Assembly (NCBI RefSeq): GCF_014649875.1
Contig: NZ_BMTW01000001.1
Span: forward strand, 682,001 to 746,000
Source: Streptomyces rubiginosohelvolus
GTDB lineage: Bacteria; Actinomycetota; Actinomycetes; Streptomycetales; Streptomycetaceae
Direction of reading: 5' to 3'
DNA: 64,000 bases
Below the pieces are notes generated by a model, which saw only the letters and a program-made list of their open reading frames with translations, ran no database searches and was not told the DNA's origin. Within the stretch, counting starts at the first letter, position 1; each line of letters starts with the position of its first letter. This document shows positions 1 through 7,305 of the stretch, piece after piece. The position numbers were made by a program, and so were the translations under genes.

Positions 1-530
1 GCCAGGACACCTCGGCCTTCTGGATGGTGGCGCTGACGATCTCCTCGCCCCGGGACGCGTACGTCGAACTGCGGGCGCGGGCACTGGTCCTGCTGCTGCT
101 CACCCTGCCGTTCACGCTGCTGGTGTGCGCGGTGACGGCGGCGATGATCGGTGACTGGCGGTCGCTGCCGGGGGCGCTGGGCCTGTCCTTCGCACTGCTG
201 GGCTCGATGCTGGCGACGGGGGCGGTGGCCTCGGCGCTGTTCCCGTACTCCATCCCGCAGGAGGGCGCGTTCAAGAACGTGGTGCCCGGGCAGGGCGGTC
301 TGGCCTGGATCTCGATCTTCGGCGGCATGCTGGCCGCCGGGCTGCTGTCCGCGCCGGTGATCGTGCCGGTGATCTGGATGCATGTCACGGACCATCACGA
401 CGCGCTGTGGCTGATGGTGCCGGGCGGGCTCGTGTACGCGGCGTTGATCGGGTGGGCGGGGCTGCGGATCGCGGCCGGGCGCACGGCGAACCGGCTGCCG
501 GAGATCCTGGCGGCGGTCAGCAAGGGCTGA
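1..530 (+). CDS. C-terminal part of a multi-pass membrane (transport-type) protein
   Basis: The reading frame is open from base 3 to a TGA at 528-530, so the gene begins before the window; the first in-frame ATG at 24 is internal. The visible 175 or so residues hold four to five hydrophobic helices, including one rich in Leu and Ala near the start and a last one just before a short basic, Ala-rich tail. It looks like the membrane part of an ABC-2-like or other transporter, but I see no motif that names a substrate. The next gene lies on the opposite strand and converges on it. Confidence 0.7.
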   Translation, partial: QDTSAFWMVALTISSPRDAYVELRARALVLLLLTLPFTLLVCAVTAAMIGDWRSLPGALGLSFALLGSMLATGAVASALFPYSIPQEGAFKNVVPGQGGLAWISIFGGMLAAGLLSAPVIVPVIWMHVTDHHDALWLMVPGGLVYAALIGWAGLRIAAGRTANRLPEILAAVSKG

Positions 531-564
531 GCCGCCGCCCTCGGGGAGGGGCGCGGGCCGAGGG

Positions 565-1458
565 CTACGGCGCGACCGGTTCGCGGTCGTCGCGGTTGTC
601 CTCGGCCAGCTGCTCCAGGAACGGCTCCACCGCGGCCCGCCAGCCGTCCGGCTGGTCGTAGTGGACCAGGTGGCCGGCGTCCGCCACCTCCGCGTACTGG
701 CCGCGGGGCAGCACCCGGACCATCTCCTGGGCCTCGGCGCGGCCCAGCTCCCCGTCGAGGCCGCGCAGCACCAGGGCGGGGCACCGGACCTGGGCCAGCT
801 CCTCCCAGTGGGCGTCGAAGACCCAGGTGGCGCGGGAACGGAGCATCTGGCGGCGGGAGAAGACGGGGCGCCAGCCGTCCTCGCCCTCGGCCATCACCTC
901 GGCGTAGAACTCGCCCCGGGCCGGGCTCGGCCGCTCCACCCAGGGGTCGTCCTCGCCGAACCACTTCCGTACGTCGGCGAGGGTGGCGAAGGGCAGCGGC
1001 CAGGAGTCGAACCAGTCGCTCCACTCGCGCTGGGAGGCGGCCCCGAGGGCGGAGGCCCGCATGTCGCAGATGACGACGGCGCGGACGAGGTCGGGACGCT
1101 TGGCGGCGAGCTGCCAGCCGGTGAGCGCTCCCATGGCGTGGCCGACGACGGTGACCGGGCCCAGTTCGAGCTGTTCGATCGCGGCCTCGGCGTCGGAGAC
1201 GTAGGCGTCGCGGGTGTACGGGCCGTCGGCGGGCTTGTCGCTGCGGCCGTGGCCGCGCTGGTCGAGGCCGACCGCGCGGTGCCGTTCGGCGAGCCAGCGG
1301 GCGGTCGGGGCCCAGTGCGAGGCCCGGCCCATCAGCCCGTGCAGCAGTAAGACCCCGGGAGCGCCGGCCGCTTCCGCGCGCTCCTTGGGCGGGTCGGCGA
1401 ACTCCCATGCCGCGAGGCGTACGCCGTCGGTTCCGGTTACGTCGATGCGCCGCACCAT
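565..1458 (-). CDS. alpha/beta-hydrolase fold protein with Ala in the nucleophile elbow
   Basis: The 297-residue protein has the typical fold signatures: an HGLMG oxyanion-hole strand near residue 40, DQRGHGRSDKP near 66-76, and a C-terminal GHLVHYD loop that would carry the catalytic His. The nucleophile elbow reads G-H-A-M-G (residues 106-110), so the usual Ser is Ala108; I checked the codon (GCC) on the reverse strand. The ATG at 1458 is chosen because AAGGGGGT lies about 10 bases upstream, although the frame stays open to 1578. Without Ser it may be non-hydrolytic, for example a haloperoxidase-like, binding or lyase-type member. A LexA-like palindrome sits about 56 bases upstream. Confidence 0.85.
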   Translation of the reverse strand: MVRRIDVTGTDGVRLAAWEFADPPKERAEAAGAPGVLLLHGLMGRASHWAPTARWLAERHRAVGLDQRGHGRSDKPADGPYTRDAYVSDAEAAIEQLELGPVTVVGHAMGALTGWQLAAKRPDLVRAVVICDMRASALGAASQREWSDWFDSWPLPFATLADVRKWFGEDDPWVERPSPARGEFYAEVMAEGEDGWRPVFSRRQMLRSRATWVFDAHWEELAQVRCPALVLRGLDGELGRAEAQEMVRVLPRGQYAEVADAGHLVHYDQPDGWRAAVEPFLEQLAEDNRDDREPVAP

Positions 1459-1513
1459 AGTCCTGGCACCCCCTTCTGGTCCTCGATCACCGTGTGGTCG
1501 CGCCGCCAGGCTA

Positions 1514-1529
1514 TCGAACTCATATTCGA
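1514..1529. promoter_or_regulatory. LexA/SOS-box-like palindrome upstream of the hydrolase gene
   Basis: TCGAACTCATATTCGA differs at one base from the actinobacterial LexA consensus TCGAAC-N4-GTTCGA. It lies 56-71 bases before the start codon of the minus-strand hydrolase gene, a position where a repressor could block transcription. A single site seen by eye in a GC-rich genome is only suggestive. Confidence 0.35.
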
Positions 1530-1694
1530 AAATGGGGTTCCGCCACCCAACACCCCACGTTCGAGTGACACCGGTCAAGGATTGATACCGACCGGCCTGG
1601 GGAGATCTTCAGCGGGAGGCGGGCCGCTCGGGGACAGGGGCCCGCGGGAACTGACCTTGAGAGCTCGGGGCTCCGGGTCAGCACAGGGGAGGAA

Positions 1695-1724
1695 CGGCCC
1701 CGGCGTCTTCGGACGCCGGGGCCG
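1695..1724. terminator. 13-bp hairpin with TTCG tetraloop
   Basis: Bases 1695-1707 (CGGCCCCGGCGTC) pair perfectly with 1712-1724 around a TTCG loop. On the minus strand it lies about 260 bases after the dmdR1 stop, so it is probably the terminator of dmdR1; there is no long T-run, which is usual in Streptomyces. It could also end an unannotated plus-strand transcript. Confidence 0.6.
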
Positions 1725-1982
1725 CCCCCTGTCCGGGGACGGCCGTCGGCGGGCTCGACAACGATGGCAACCGCGCGGTGCGCGTGACGCTGCGACGGGC
1801 GCATTCCCTGCTCCCTCCCCGACCGTGCCGACCTGAGCCGGCCGACACCCTCAGGTCCTCTGCCTGGCATCAGCCTGGCATGTGACACGTCCGGGCGCTG
1901 CCGTTCCGGACGGAAACCGGCGAGCGCACATCACGGTTGTGTTGCCGCGCGACAACGGTGCCGCCGCCGGGCGGCGGCGCGG

Positions 1983-2675
1983 TCAGCGCTTGGCGACGAA
2001 CACGTGCGAGGCGACCTCGGTGTCCAGCTCGGCCGCCTCGCCGCTGGAGCCGACCAGCACCCCGCCGGGCGACTCGGTGACGCTCACGACGGACCCGGGC
2101 TGCACCCCGGCCCTGCGCAGCGTGTACATCAGCTGGGCGTCGGTCTGGATCGGCTCCCCGATCCGCCGCACCACCACGGTCTTGCCCTCGGCGCCCGGGT
2201 CCAGCTCGGCCAGGCTCACCATGGAGGCGTCCAGGAAGGACTCGGCCTCGGCCTTCTCGCCCAGCTCCTCCAGGCCCGGGATGGGGTTCCCGTACGGCGA
2301 CTCCGTCGGGTGGCGCAGCAGCTCCAGCACCCGCCGCTCCACCGCCTCGCTCATCACGTGCTCCCAGCGACAGGCCTCGGCGTGGACCTGCTCCCACTCC
2401 AGGCCGATCACGTCCACGAGCAGACACTCGGCGAGCCGGTGCTTGCGCATGACGCGGGTGGCGAGGCGGCGGCCCTCCTCGGTCAGCTCCAGATGGCGGT
2501 CCCCCGCGACCTGGACCAGTCCGTCGCGCTCCATGCGGGCCACCGTCTGGCTGACGGTCGGACCGCTCTGGTCCAACCGTTCAGCGATACGGGCGCGCAT
2601 GGGGACCACGCCTTCCTCTTCCAGTTCGAGGATGGTGCGGAGATACATCTCCGTGGTGTCGATCAGTCCGGACAT
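1983..2675 (-). CDS. dmdR1: DtxR-family iron-dependent repressor DmdR1/IdeR
   Basis: This 230-residue protein is a metal-dependent repressor of siderophore and iron-uptake genes. An N-terminal winged helix (recognition helix near residues 38-50) is followed by the dimerisation/metal domain. The metal ligands fall at exactly the DtxR positions: Met10, His79, Glu83, His98, Cys102, Glu105 and His106. A C-terminal SH3-like domain fills the last 75 residues. Length and sequence fit Streptomyces DmdR1 (SCO4394 in S. coelicolor, from memory). It is transcribed divergently from the SIS-domain gene; a DasR-type operator lies between them, and an antiparallel ORF covers almost the same DNA. Confidence 0.95.
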   Translation of the reverse strand: MSGLIDTTEMYLRTILELEEEGVVPMRARIAERLDQSGPTVSQTVARMERDGLVQVAGDRHLELTEEGRRLATRVMRKHRLAECLLVDVIGLEWEQVHAEACRWEHVMSEAVERRVLELLRHPTESPYGNPIPGLEELGEKAEAESFLDASMVSLAELDPGAEGKTVVVRRIGEPIQTDAQLMYTLRRAGVQPGSVVSVTESPGGVLVGSSGEAAELDTEVASHVFVAKR

Positions 2676-2696
2676 ACGTGCCCCTCGATGCTGTGA
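2004..2696 (+). CDS. adm: antiparallel ORF overlapping dmdR1 (adm-like candidate)
   Basis: A 230-codon frame runs opposite dmdR1 over nearly its whole length. In S. coelicolor a gene called adm, antiparallel to dmdR1, was reported to encode a real protein influencing siderophore and antibiotic production (established literature, recalled). The predicted product here is rich in His, Gly and Leu with no known domain. A second overlapping plus-strand frame, 1882-2700, is also open. In GC-rich DNA, antisense frames stay open by codon bias, so openness alone is weak evidence, and which frame would be adm is uncertain. Confidence 0.3.
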   Translation: MRGDLGVQLGRLAAGADQHPAGRLGDAHDGPGLHPGPAQRVHQLGVGLDRLPDPPHHHGLALGARVQLGQAHHGGVQEGLGLGLLAQLLQARDGVPVRRLRRVAQQLQHPPLHRLAHHVLPATGLGVDLLPLQADHVHEQTLGEPVLAHDAGGEAAALLGQLQMAVPRDLDQSVALHAGHRLADGRTALVQPFSDTGAHGDHAFLFQFEDGAEIHLRGVDQSGHTCPSML

Positions 2697-2819
2697 CTAG
2701 AAAACGTCGTGCGATGGCCCTGCACCAATTCTGACGTATAGCGCCGACAACCGTGCCGCCCCTGTGGAAGACCGGTGGAAGAGGGTGCGGGCGCGGACGC
2801 CGGGCGGTATTGACAGTCC

Positions 2820-2835
2820 ACTGGTCCAGACCGCA
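2820..2835. promoter_or_regulatory. DasR-responsive element (dre)-like operator
   Basis: ACTGGTCCAGACCGCA closely matches the DasR (GntR family) consensus ACTGGTCTAGACCACT. It directly follows a TTGACA hexamer at 2810-2815 and lies between the divergent dmdR1 and SIS-domain genes. DasR senses phosphorylated aminosugars, and control of dmdR1 by DasR, linking N-acetylglucosamine to iron uptake, has been reported in Streptomyces (recalled). The site could serve either gene. Confidence 0.7.
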
Positions 2836-2908
2836 ACGTGATCGGCGGCACAGGCATTCCCGGGCCGCCGAACGCCCGCACCGCACCCCGTCGAAAGGGC
2901 TCTCCCCC

Positions 2909-3664
2909 ATGAGCGACAGCAAGCTGGCCGGTCAGTTCTTCGATGCGGCGATCGGCCTGCTGACGCGGGTACGGGACGAGGAGGCGGAGAGCATCGCCGC
3001 CGCGGGCGCGGCCGTCGCGGACACCGTCGAGTCGGGCGGCCGGCTCTTCGCCTTCGGCGCGGGCCACTCCTCGCTGGCCGCCCAGGACGTCGTCTACCGC
3101 GCGGGCGGCCTCGCCCTGATGAACCTGCTCACCGTGCCCGGAGTGGTCGGCGTGGACGTCATGCCCGCCCCGCTCGGCTCCGCGCTGGAGCGGGTCGACG
3201 GGCTCGCCTCGGCCGTCCTGGACTCCAGCCCCGCCACCGCCGGGGACCTCCTGGTGATCGTCTCGCTGTCCGGGCGCAACGCCCTGCCGGTCGAGATGGC
3301 GCAGAACGCCCGCGCCCTCGGGCTGAAGGTCATCGGCGTCACCTCGGTCGCGTACGCCGAGAACACCCGCTCCCGGCACGCCTCGGGCGGCTTCCTGCGG
3401 GACCACTGCGACATCGTCCTGGACAGCAAGATCGCGATCGGCGACGCGGAGCTGACGGTCCCGGGCGTGGAGGCCCCCTTCGCCCCCGCCTCGACGGTGG
3501 TGACCAGCGCGATCATGCAGTCGGTGCTGGCGGCCGCCGTGGAGCAGCTGGTGGCCCGGGGCGTCGAGCCGCCGATGCTGCGCTCGGGGAACGTCGACGG
3601 CGGCCACGAGTGGAACGGCCGGGTCATGACGGAGAACCGGGACCGGATCTTCTACCGCCACTGA
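2909..3664 (+). CDS. SIS-domain phosphosugar-binding protein (UPF0309-like)
   Basis: The 251-residue protein is a single sugar-isomerase (SIS) domain: an FGAGHSSLAAQD segment near residue 50 and VIVSLSGRNALPVEMA near 113 are the phosphosugar-binding loops. The start is the ATG at 2909, preceded by GAAAGG; the frame is open further upstream, but that part crosses the promoter. A dre-like site and TTGACA box lie 75-100 bases upstream, so aminosugar-phosphate turnover (for example of cell-wall sugars) under DasR control is a reasonable inference. The exact substrate is unknown. Confidence 0.88.
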   Translation: MSDSKLAGQFFDAAIGLLTRVRDEEAESIAAAGAAVADTVESGGRLFAFGAGHSSLAAQDVVYRAGGLALMNLLTVPGVVGVDVMPAPLGSALERVDGLASAVLDSSPATAGDLLVIVSLSGRNALPVEMAQNARALGLKVIGVTSVAYAENTRSRHASGGFLRDHCDIVLDSKIAIGDAELTVPGVEAPFAPASTVVTSAIMQSVLAAAVEQLVARGVEPPMLRSGNVDGGHEWNGRVMTENRDRIFYRH

Positions 3665-3693
3665 GCGAGCACCTCCGGCGGCCCCGGCTGCCG

Positions 3694-4884
3694 TCACTGA
3701 GCCCGCGCCGCCGGGAGTCGCGTGGGCAGGGTGACCCGGGCCGTCAGCCCGCCGCCCGGGTTGGCCCGGGCGCCGACGTCCCCGCCGTGTGCCCGCGCCA
3801 CCGACGCCACGATGGAGAGCCCGAGGCCCGCGCCCTCGCCGGGTGCGTGGCGGCGGGCCCGCGCCCGGCGGAACGGCTCGAACAGCAGCGGCACGGTCGC
3901 CGGGTCCACCCGGGGCCCGGTGTTGGCGACCTCCAGGCCGTCCGGGCCGACCCGGACGGTCACGGTCCCGCCGGGGTGGTTGTGGCGCAGCGCGTTGGCG
4001 ACCAGGTTGTGCACGAGGTGGTCGAGGAGGACCGCGTCGCCCTCGACCGTCACCGGCCGGGCCGCCACCTCGACGGTGATGTCCCGCTCCGCCGCCTCGG
4101 CGGCCAGCGCCTCGGTGACCGTGGTGACGGTCTCGTCCAGGGCGACCCGCTCCCGCCGCCGCAGCCCCTCGTCGGAGACCGCGAGGAGCAGCAGCCCTTC
4201 GATGAGCCGCTCGCTGTTGTCCGCGGTGTCGATGAGCTTGTCCCGGATCCAGGCGACCTTCTCGGGCGGCGGGTCGTCAGCGAGCCCGATCTCGGCGGCG
4301 GCCCGCTGCACGGCGAGCGGGGTGCGCAGCTCGTGGGCGGCGTTGGCGGCGAACCGCTGCCGGGCCGCGACCAGCTGCTGGATCCGGTCGAGCATCCCGT
4401 CGAAGGTGTCGGCCAGCTCCTTCAGCTCACCGGGCGGGGCCTTCAGCGCGATCCGTTCGTGCAGGTTGGAGCCGGAGAGCCGGCGGGCGCGGGCGGTGAT
4501 GACGCCGACCGGCCGCAGCACCCGGCCGGCCATCCACCAGGCGAGGGCGACGGAGAGTGCGGAGTAGACGGCGAGGGAGACCCCGGAGACGGTCAGCAGC
4601 TGGCTGAGGGCCGCGTCGCCGGCCGCCGTGCTGACCTTCTGCGCGACCGCGTACTGCCCGGGTTCGATGACGGCGGTCTGCGCCCACTCCGAGGAGGGAA
4701 GAGCGGGTGCCGGTACGGAGCCGGCGTCCAGCCGGGCGGTGGGGACGGCCGGGGCGACGGCCGTGACGATCCCGGCGTACACGCCCTCGCTGACCAGCAG
4801 GTAGACGATGGCCAGGAGCAGGACGCCGGCCATGACCAGCAGTCCGCCGTACAGCGCGGCGAGACGGGTGCGTTCACTGTTCAC
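3694..4884 (-). CDS. sensor histidine kinase
   Basis: The 396-residue protein has two N-terminal membrane helices bracketing an extracytoplasmic sensor region of about 110 residues, a HAMP linker after the second helix, an H-box (AAHELRTPLA), an N-box (NLVANALRHNHPGG) and a GAGLGLSIV G-box. The GTG start at 4884 overlaps the stop of the response regulator gene (GTGA), so the pair is translationally coupled. It probably controls the lipoprotein/efflux cassette that starts on the other side of the regulator gene. Confidence 0.92.
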   Translation of the reverse strand: MNSERTRLAALYGGLLVMAGVLLLAIVYLLVSEGVYAGIVTAVAPAVPTARLDAGSVPAPALPSSEWAQTAVIEPGQYAVAQKVSTAAGDAALSQLLTVSGVSLAVYSALSVALAWWMAGRVLRPVGVITARARRLSGSNLHERIALKAPPGELKELADTFDGMLDRIQQLVAARQRFAANAAHELRTPLAVQRAAAEIGLADDPPPEKVAWIRDKLIDTADNSERLIEGLLLLAVSDEGLRRRERVALDETVTTVTEALAAEAAERDITVEVAARPVTVEGDAVLLDHLVHNLVANALRHNHPGGTVTVRVGPDGLEVANTGPRVDPATVPLLFEPFRRARARRHAPGEGAGLGLSIVASVARAHGGDVGARANPGGGLTARVTLPTRLPAARAQ

Positions 4885-5588
4885 GGGGTGCCGCTCCCGG
4901 TCGCGGGGCCGTCTTCGGAGGCCGGCCCGCCGTCCCCGATGCAGTATCCGGCTCCGGGCACGGTCTCGATCACGGGCGGCGCCCCCAGTTTCGTACGGAG
5001 TTTGGAGAGGGTGACGCGGACCGCGTTGGTGCGGTAGCTGGTGTCCGCCTCCCACACCTCCTCGATCAGGTCCTCGCCGCTGACGACCGCGCCCTCGGCC
5101 CGCAGCAGGGTCTCCAGCACGGCGAACTCCTTGCGGGACAGGGAGAGGAAGCGGCCGTCGCGGCACACCTGGCGGCGGGCGGTGTCGAGCGTCAGCCCGG
5201 CCCGCTCCAGGACGGGCGGCAGGGCGGGGCGGGCGCGGCGGCCCAGCGCGAGGACCCGGGCGAGGAGTTCGTCGTACGCGAACGGCTTGGTCAGGTAGTC
5301 GTCGGCGCCGAGCCCGAGGCCGGCCACCCGGTCCCGTACGGTTCCCGCGGCGGTGAGCATCAGGATCCGGGTCAGCAGACGCAGGGCGACCACGCGGCGG
5401 CACACCTCGTCGCCGTGCAGCCCCGGCAGATCGCGGTCGAGGATCATCACGTCGTACGCGCCGAACCGCAGCCGCTCCAGCGCCGCCCGGCCGTCGGGCG
5501 CGATGTCCACGGCGACGGCGTCACGGCGCAGCCCCTCGGCGATCATCTCCGCCAGGAATTCCTCGTCCTCCACCACCAGCACGCGCAT
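4881..5588 (-). CDS. OmpR/PhoB-type response regulator
   Basis: This 235-residue protein has a receiver domain with the phospho-acceptor Asp in MILDRDLPGLHG and the conserved Lys in LTKPF, followed by a winged-helix DNA-binding domain ending in the YRTNAVRVTLSKLRTKLG region. The ATG at 5588 begins the canonical MRVLVVEDEE strand, although the frame is open further upstream. It is divergent from the lipoprotein gene at 5720. A palindrome, CGAAA-N6-TTTCG at 5603-5618, lies just before its start and may be an autoregulatory site. Confidence 0.93.
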   Translation of the reverse strand: MRVLVVEDEEFLAEMIAEGLRRDAVAVDIAPDGRAALERLRFGAYDVMILDRDLPGLHGDEVCRRVVALRLLTRILMLTAAGTVRDRVAGLGLGADDYLTKPFAYDELLARVLALGRRARPALPPVLERAGLTLDTARRQVCRDGRFLSLSRKEFAVLETLLRAEGAVVSGEDLIEEVWEADTSYRTNAVRVTLSKLRTKLGAPPVIETVPGAGYCIGDGGPASEDGPATGSGTP

Positions 5589-5602
5589 GGGCCCTGTGTA
5601 CC

Positions 5603-5618
5603 CGAAAGCGATGTTTCG
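5603..5618. promoter_or_regulatory. palindrome in the response regulator / lipoprotein divergent promoter
   Basis: CGAAA at 5603-5607 and TTTCG at 5614-5618 form an inverted repeat 15 bases from the regulator start codon. It stands out in an intergenic region of 131 bases that must hold both promoters. Assignment to this regulator is inference only. Confidence 0.3.
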
Positions 5619-5719
5619 CCGGTGTAAGCATCGGCGCTGAGAGAAACGAAACAGCGTCCTCGCGCACGCTCGGGCCGACGTACCCGGTCTGTCTGTCAGC
5701 AACCGACGAGGAGCCCCCC

Positions 5720-6244
5720 ATGAACCCGACCCTTTCCCGCCGGACCGCCGCGCGCTCACGCGGGCGGTCCCTCGCCGCGGCCTGTGCGCTGGCCGCCGCC
5801 CTCGCCCTGACGGCCACCGCGTGCTCGGGCGACGGCGGTGGGACGAAGGACGGCGGATCGGCGTCCGACAGCAAGAAGACGAAGGAGGACCAGGCGCTGG
5901 AGCACCGCAAGTGCCTGCGGGAACAGGGCCTGGACATCCCCGAGCCGAAGCCGGGCGAGAACGGCATGGGCGTCACCATCGACGGCGGCTCGATGGGCAA
6001 GGAGAAGATGGAGAAGGCGTTCAAGGCCTGCGAGGACAAGGCGGTCGGTGGCGGGCCCAAGGAACTGACGCAGGCGGAGAAGGACAAGATGGTCGCCTAC
6101 GCCCGGTGCATGCGCCAGAACGGCTTCGACATGCCCGACCCGAAGTTCGACGGCGGGGCGATGCAGGCGGCGCCCGCGCTGAAGCAGAAGGACATGAAGA
6201 AGTTCGAGAAGGCCAACAAGGCGTGCGAAAGCGCCGGCCGATGA
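5720..6244 (+). CDS. secreted lipoprotein of unknown function
   Basis: The 174-residue protein has a basic N-terminus, a hydrophobic Ala/Leu segment and a lipobox ending at Cys35 (TATAC). The mature part is charged, with two similar blocks: each holds a KCLREQG- or RCMRQNG-like motif (one Cys), a DIPEP/DMPDP turn and then a K-A-C segment, giving four Cys in two matching pairs. This suggests an internal duplication. The gene overlaps the adaptor gene (ATGA at 6241-6244), tying it to the efflux system. I do not recognise a characterised family. Confidence 0.85.
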   Translation: MNPTLSRRTAARSRGRSLAAACALAAALALTATACSGDGGGTKDGGSASDSKKTKEDQALEHRKCLREQGLDIPEPKPGENGMGVTIDGGSMGKEKMEKAFKACEDKAVGGGPKELTQAEKDKMVAYARCMRQNGFDMPDPKFDGGAMQAAPALKQKDMKKFEKANKACESAGR

Positions 6245-7305
6245 GGCGCGGACGTGCCGTGACGGCGGCGGTCGCGGTGGCCGTGCTCGCGGTGACGGCC
6301 GGCTCGGTCGCCCTCACGCAGCTCGGCGGCGAGGAGGAGACCGGCGCGGCGAAGAACACCGGGCTGCCCCCGGCCACCGCCGCCGTCGAGCGCGGGGACC
6401 TCCGCGACAGCGCCCAGGCCGACGGGACCCTCGGCTACGACAAGGAGCGCAAGGTCAACGCGGGCGCGACGGGCACCGTCACCTGGATACCGCGCACCGG
6501 CTCGACCGTGGAACGCAACGAGCGGCTGTACGAGATCGACGGGCGGCCGGTCCGTCTGATGTACGGCTCCGGGCCCATGTACCGGACGCTGAAGCCGGGC
6601 GACAAGGGCCGGGACGTGGAGCAGCTGGAGCGCAATCTCGCGGAGCTGGGCTACACGGGCTTCACCCCGGACCAGGAGTACACCGAGCTGACGGCGGCGG
6701 CCGTCAAGCGCTGGCAGAAGTCCCACGACGCGAAGCAGACCGGGAAGGTCGGGCCGGGGGACGTCACGTTCGCCCCGGGGAAGGTCCGGATCAAGAGCGT
6801 CGGGGCGGGCGTGGGCGAGCAGGCCCAGCCGGGTGCCCCGGTCCTGGTCACGACGGGCTCCGAGCGCATTGTCACCTTCAAACTCGATGTGGCGGAGAGC
6901 CAGTTGGCGAAGGCCGGCACGAAGGTGACCGTGGAGCTGCCGGACGGCACGACCGCACCCGGGAAGGTCTCGTCGGTGGGCCGCACCGCGAAGCCCGGCG
7001 ACGACCCGGCGGACGACAGCCCCAAGGTCACGCTGACCGTCTCCTTCGACGACCCGGACGAGGTCGGCGGCTTCGACCAGTCGCCGGTCACGGTGAACCT
7101 GACGGGCGAGACCCGCGAGGGCGTCCTGACCGTGCCGGTGAACGCGCTGCTCGCGCTGCCCGGCGGCGGCTTCGGCCTCCAGGTCGTCCAGGGCGGTACG
7201 ACCCGTGAGGTGAAGGTCGAGCTGGGCATGTTCGCGGAGGGCCGGGTCGAGGTGTCCGGCGGCGGTCTGCGCGAGGGCATGAAGGTCGGGGTGCCGAAGA
7301 TATGA
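6241..7305 (+). CDS. efflux periplasmic adaptor-like protein with peptidoglycan-binding domain
   Basis: The 354-residue protein has one N-terminal membrane anchor, a peptidoglycan-binding (PG_binding_1) domain around residues 115-180 (LKPGDKGRDVEQLERNLAELG) inserted between halves of an HlyD/MacA-like barrel, and a C-terminal beta-rich domain. In Gram-positive bacteria such proteins connect MacB-like ABC transporters to the wall. Its stop overlaps the ATP-binding gene start (ATGA, 7302-7305), indicating one operon. Confidence 0.9.
   Translation: MRRGRAVTAAVAVAVLAVTAGSVALTQLGGEEETGAAKNTGLPPATAAVERGDLRDSAQADGTLGYDKERKVNAGATGTVTWIPRTGSTVERNERLYEIDGRPVRLMYGSGPMYRTLKPGDKGRDVEQLERNLAELGYTGFTPDQEYTELTAAAVKRWQKSHDAKQTGKVGPGDVTFAPGKVRIKSVGAGVGEQAQPGAPVLVTTGSERIVTFKLDVAESQLAKAGTKVTVELPDGTTAPGKVSSVGRTAKPGDDPADDSPKVTLTVSFDDPDEVGGFDQSPVTVNLTGETREGVLTVPVNALLALPGGGFGLQVVQGGTTREVKVELGMFAEGRVEVSGGGLREGMKVGVPKI

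Larger units (their letters stand above)
1459..1982. other. 524-base non-coding stretch between hydrolase gene and dmdR1
   Basis: This stretch contains the LexA-like palindrome near its left end and one strong hairpin at 1695-1724. Open frames crossing it have no ribosome-binding site or recognisable protein motif, and I found no tRNA-like or riboswitch-like element. Confidence 0.5.

Noticed and set aside
1870..2427. 185-codon minus-strand frame overlapping dmdR1
   Set aside because: It is an out-of-frame shadow of dmdR1 with Arg/Gly-rich composition, on the same strand as the real gene.
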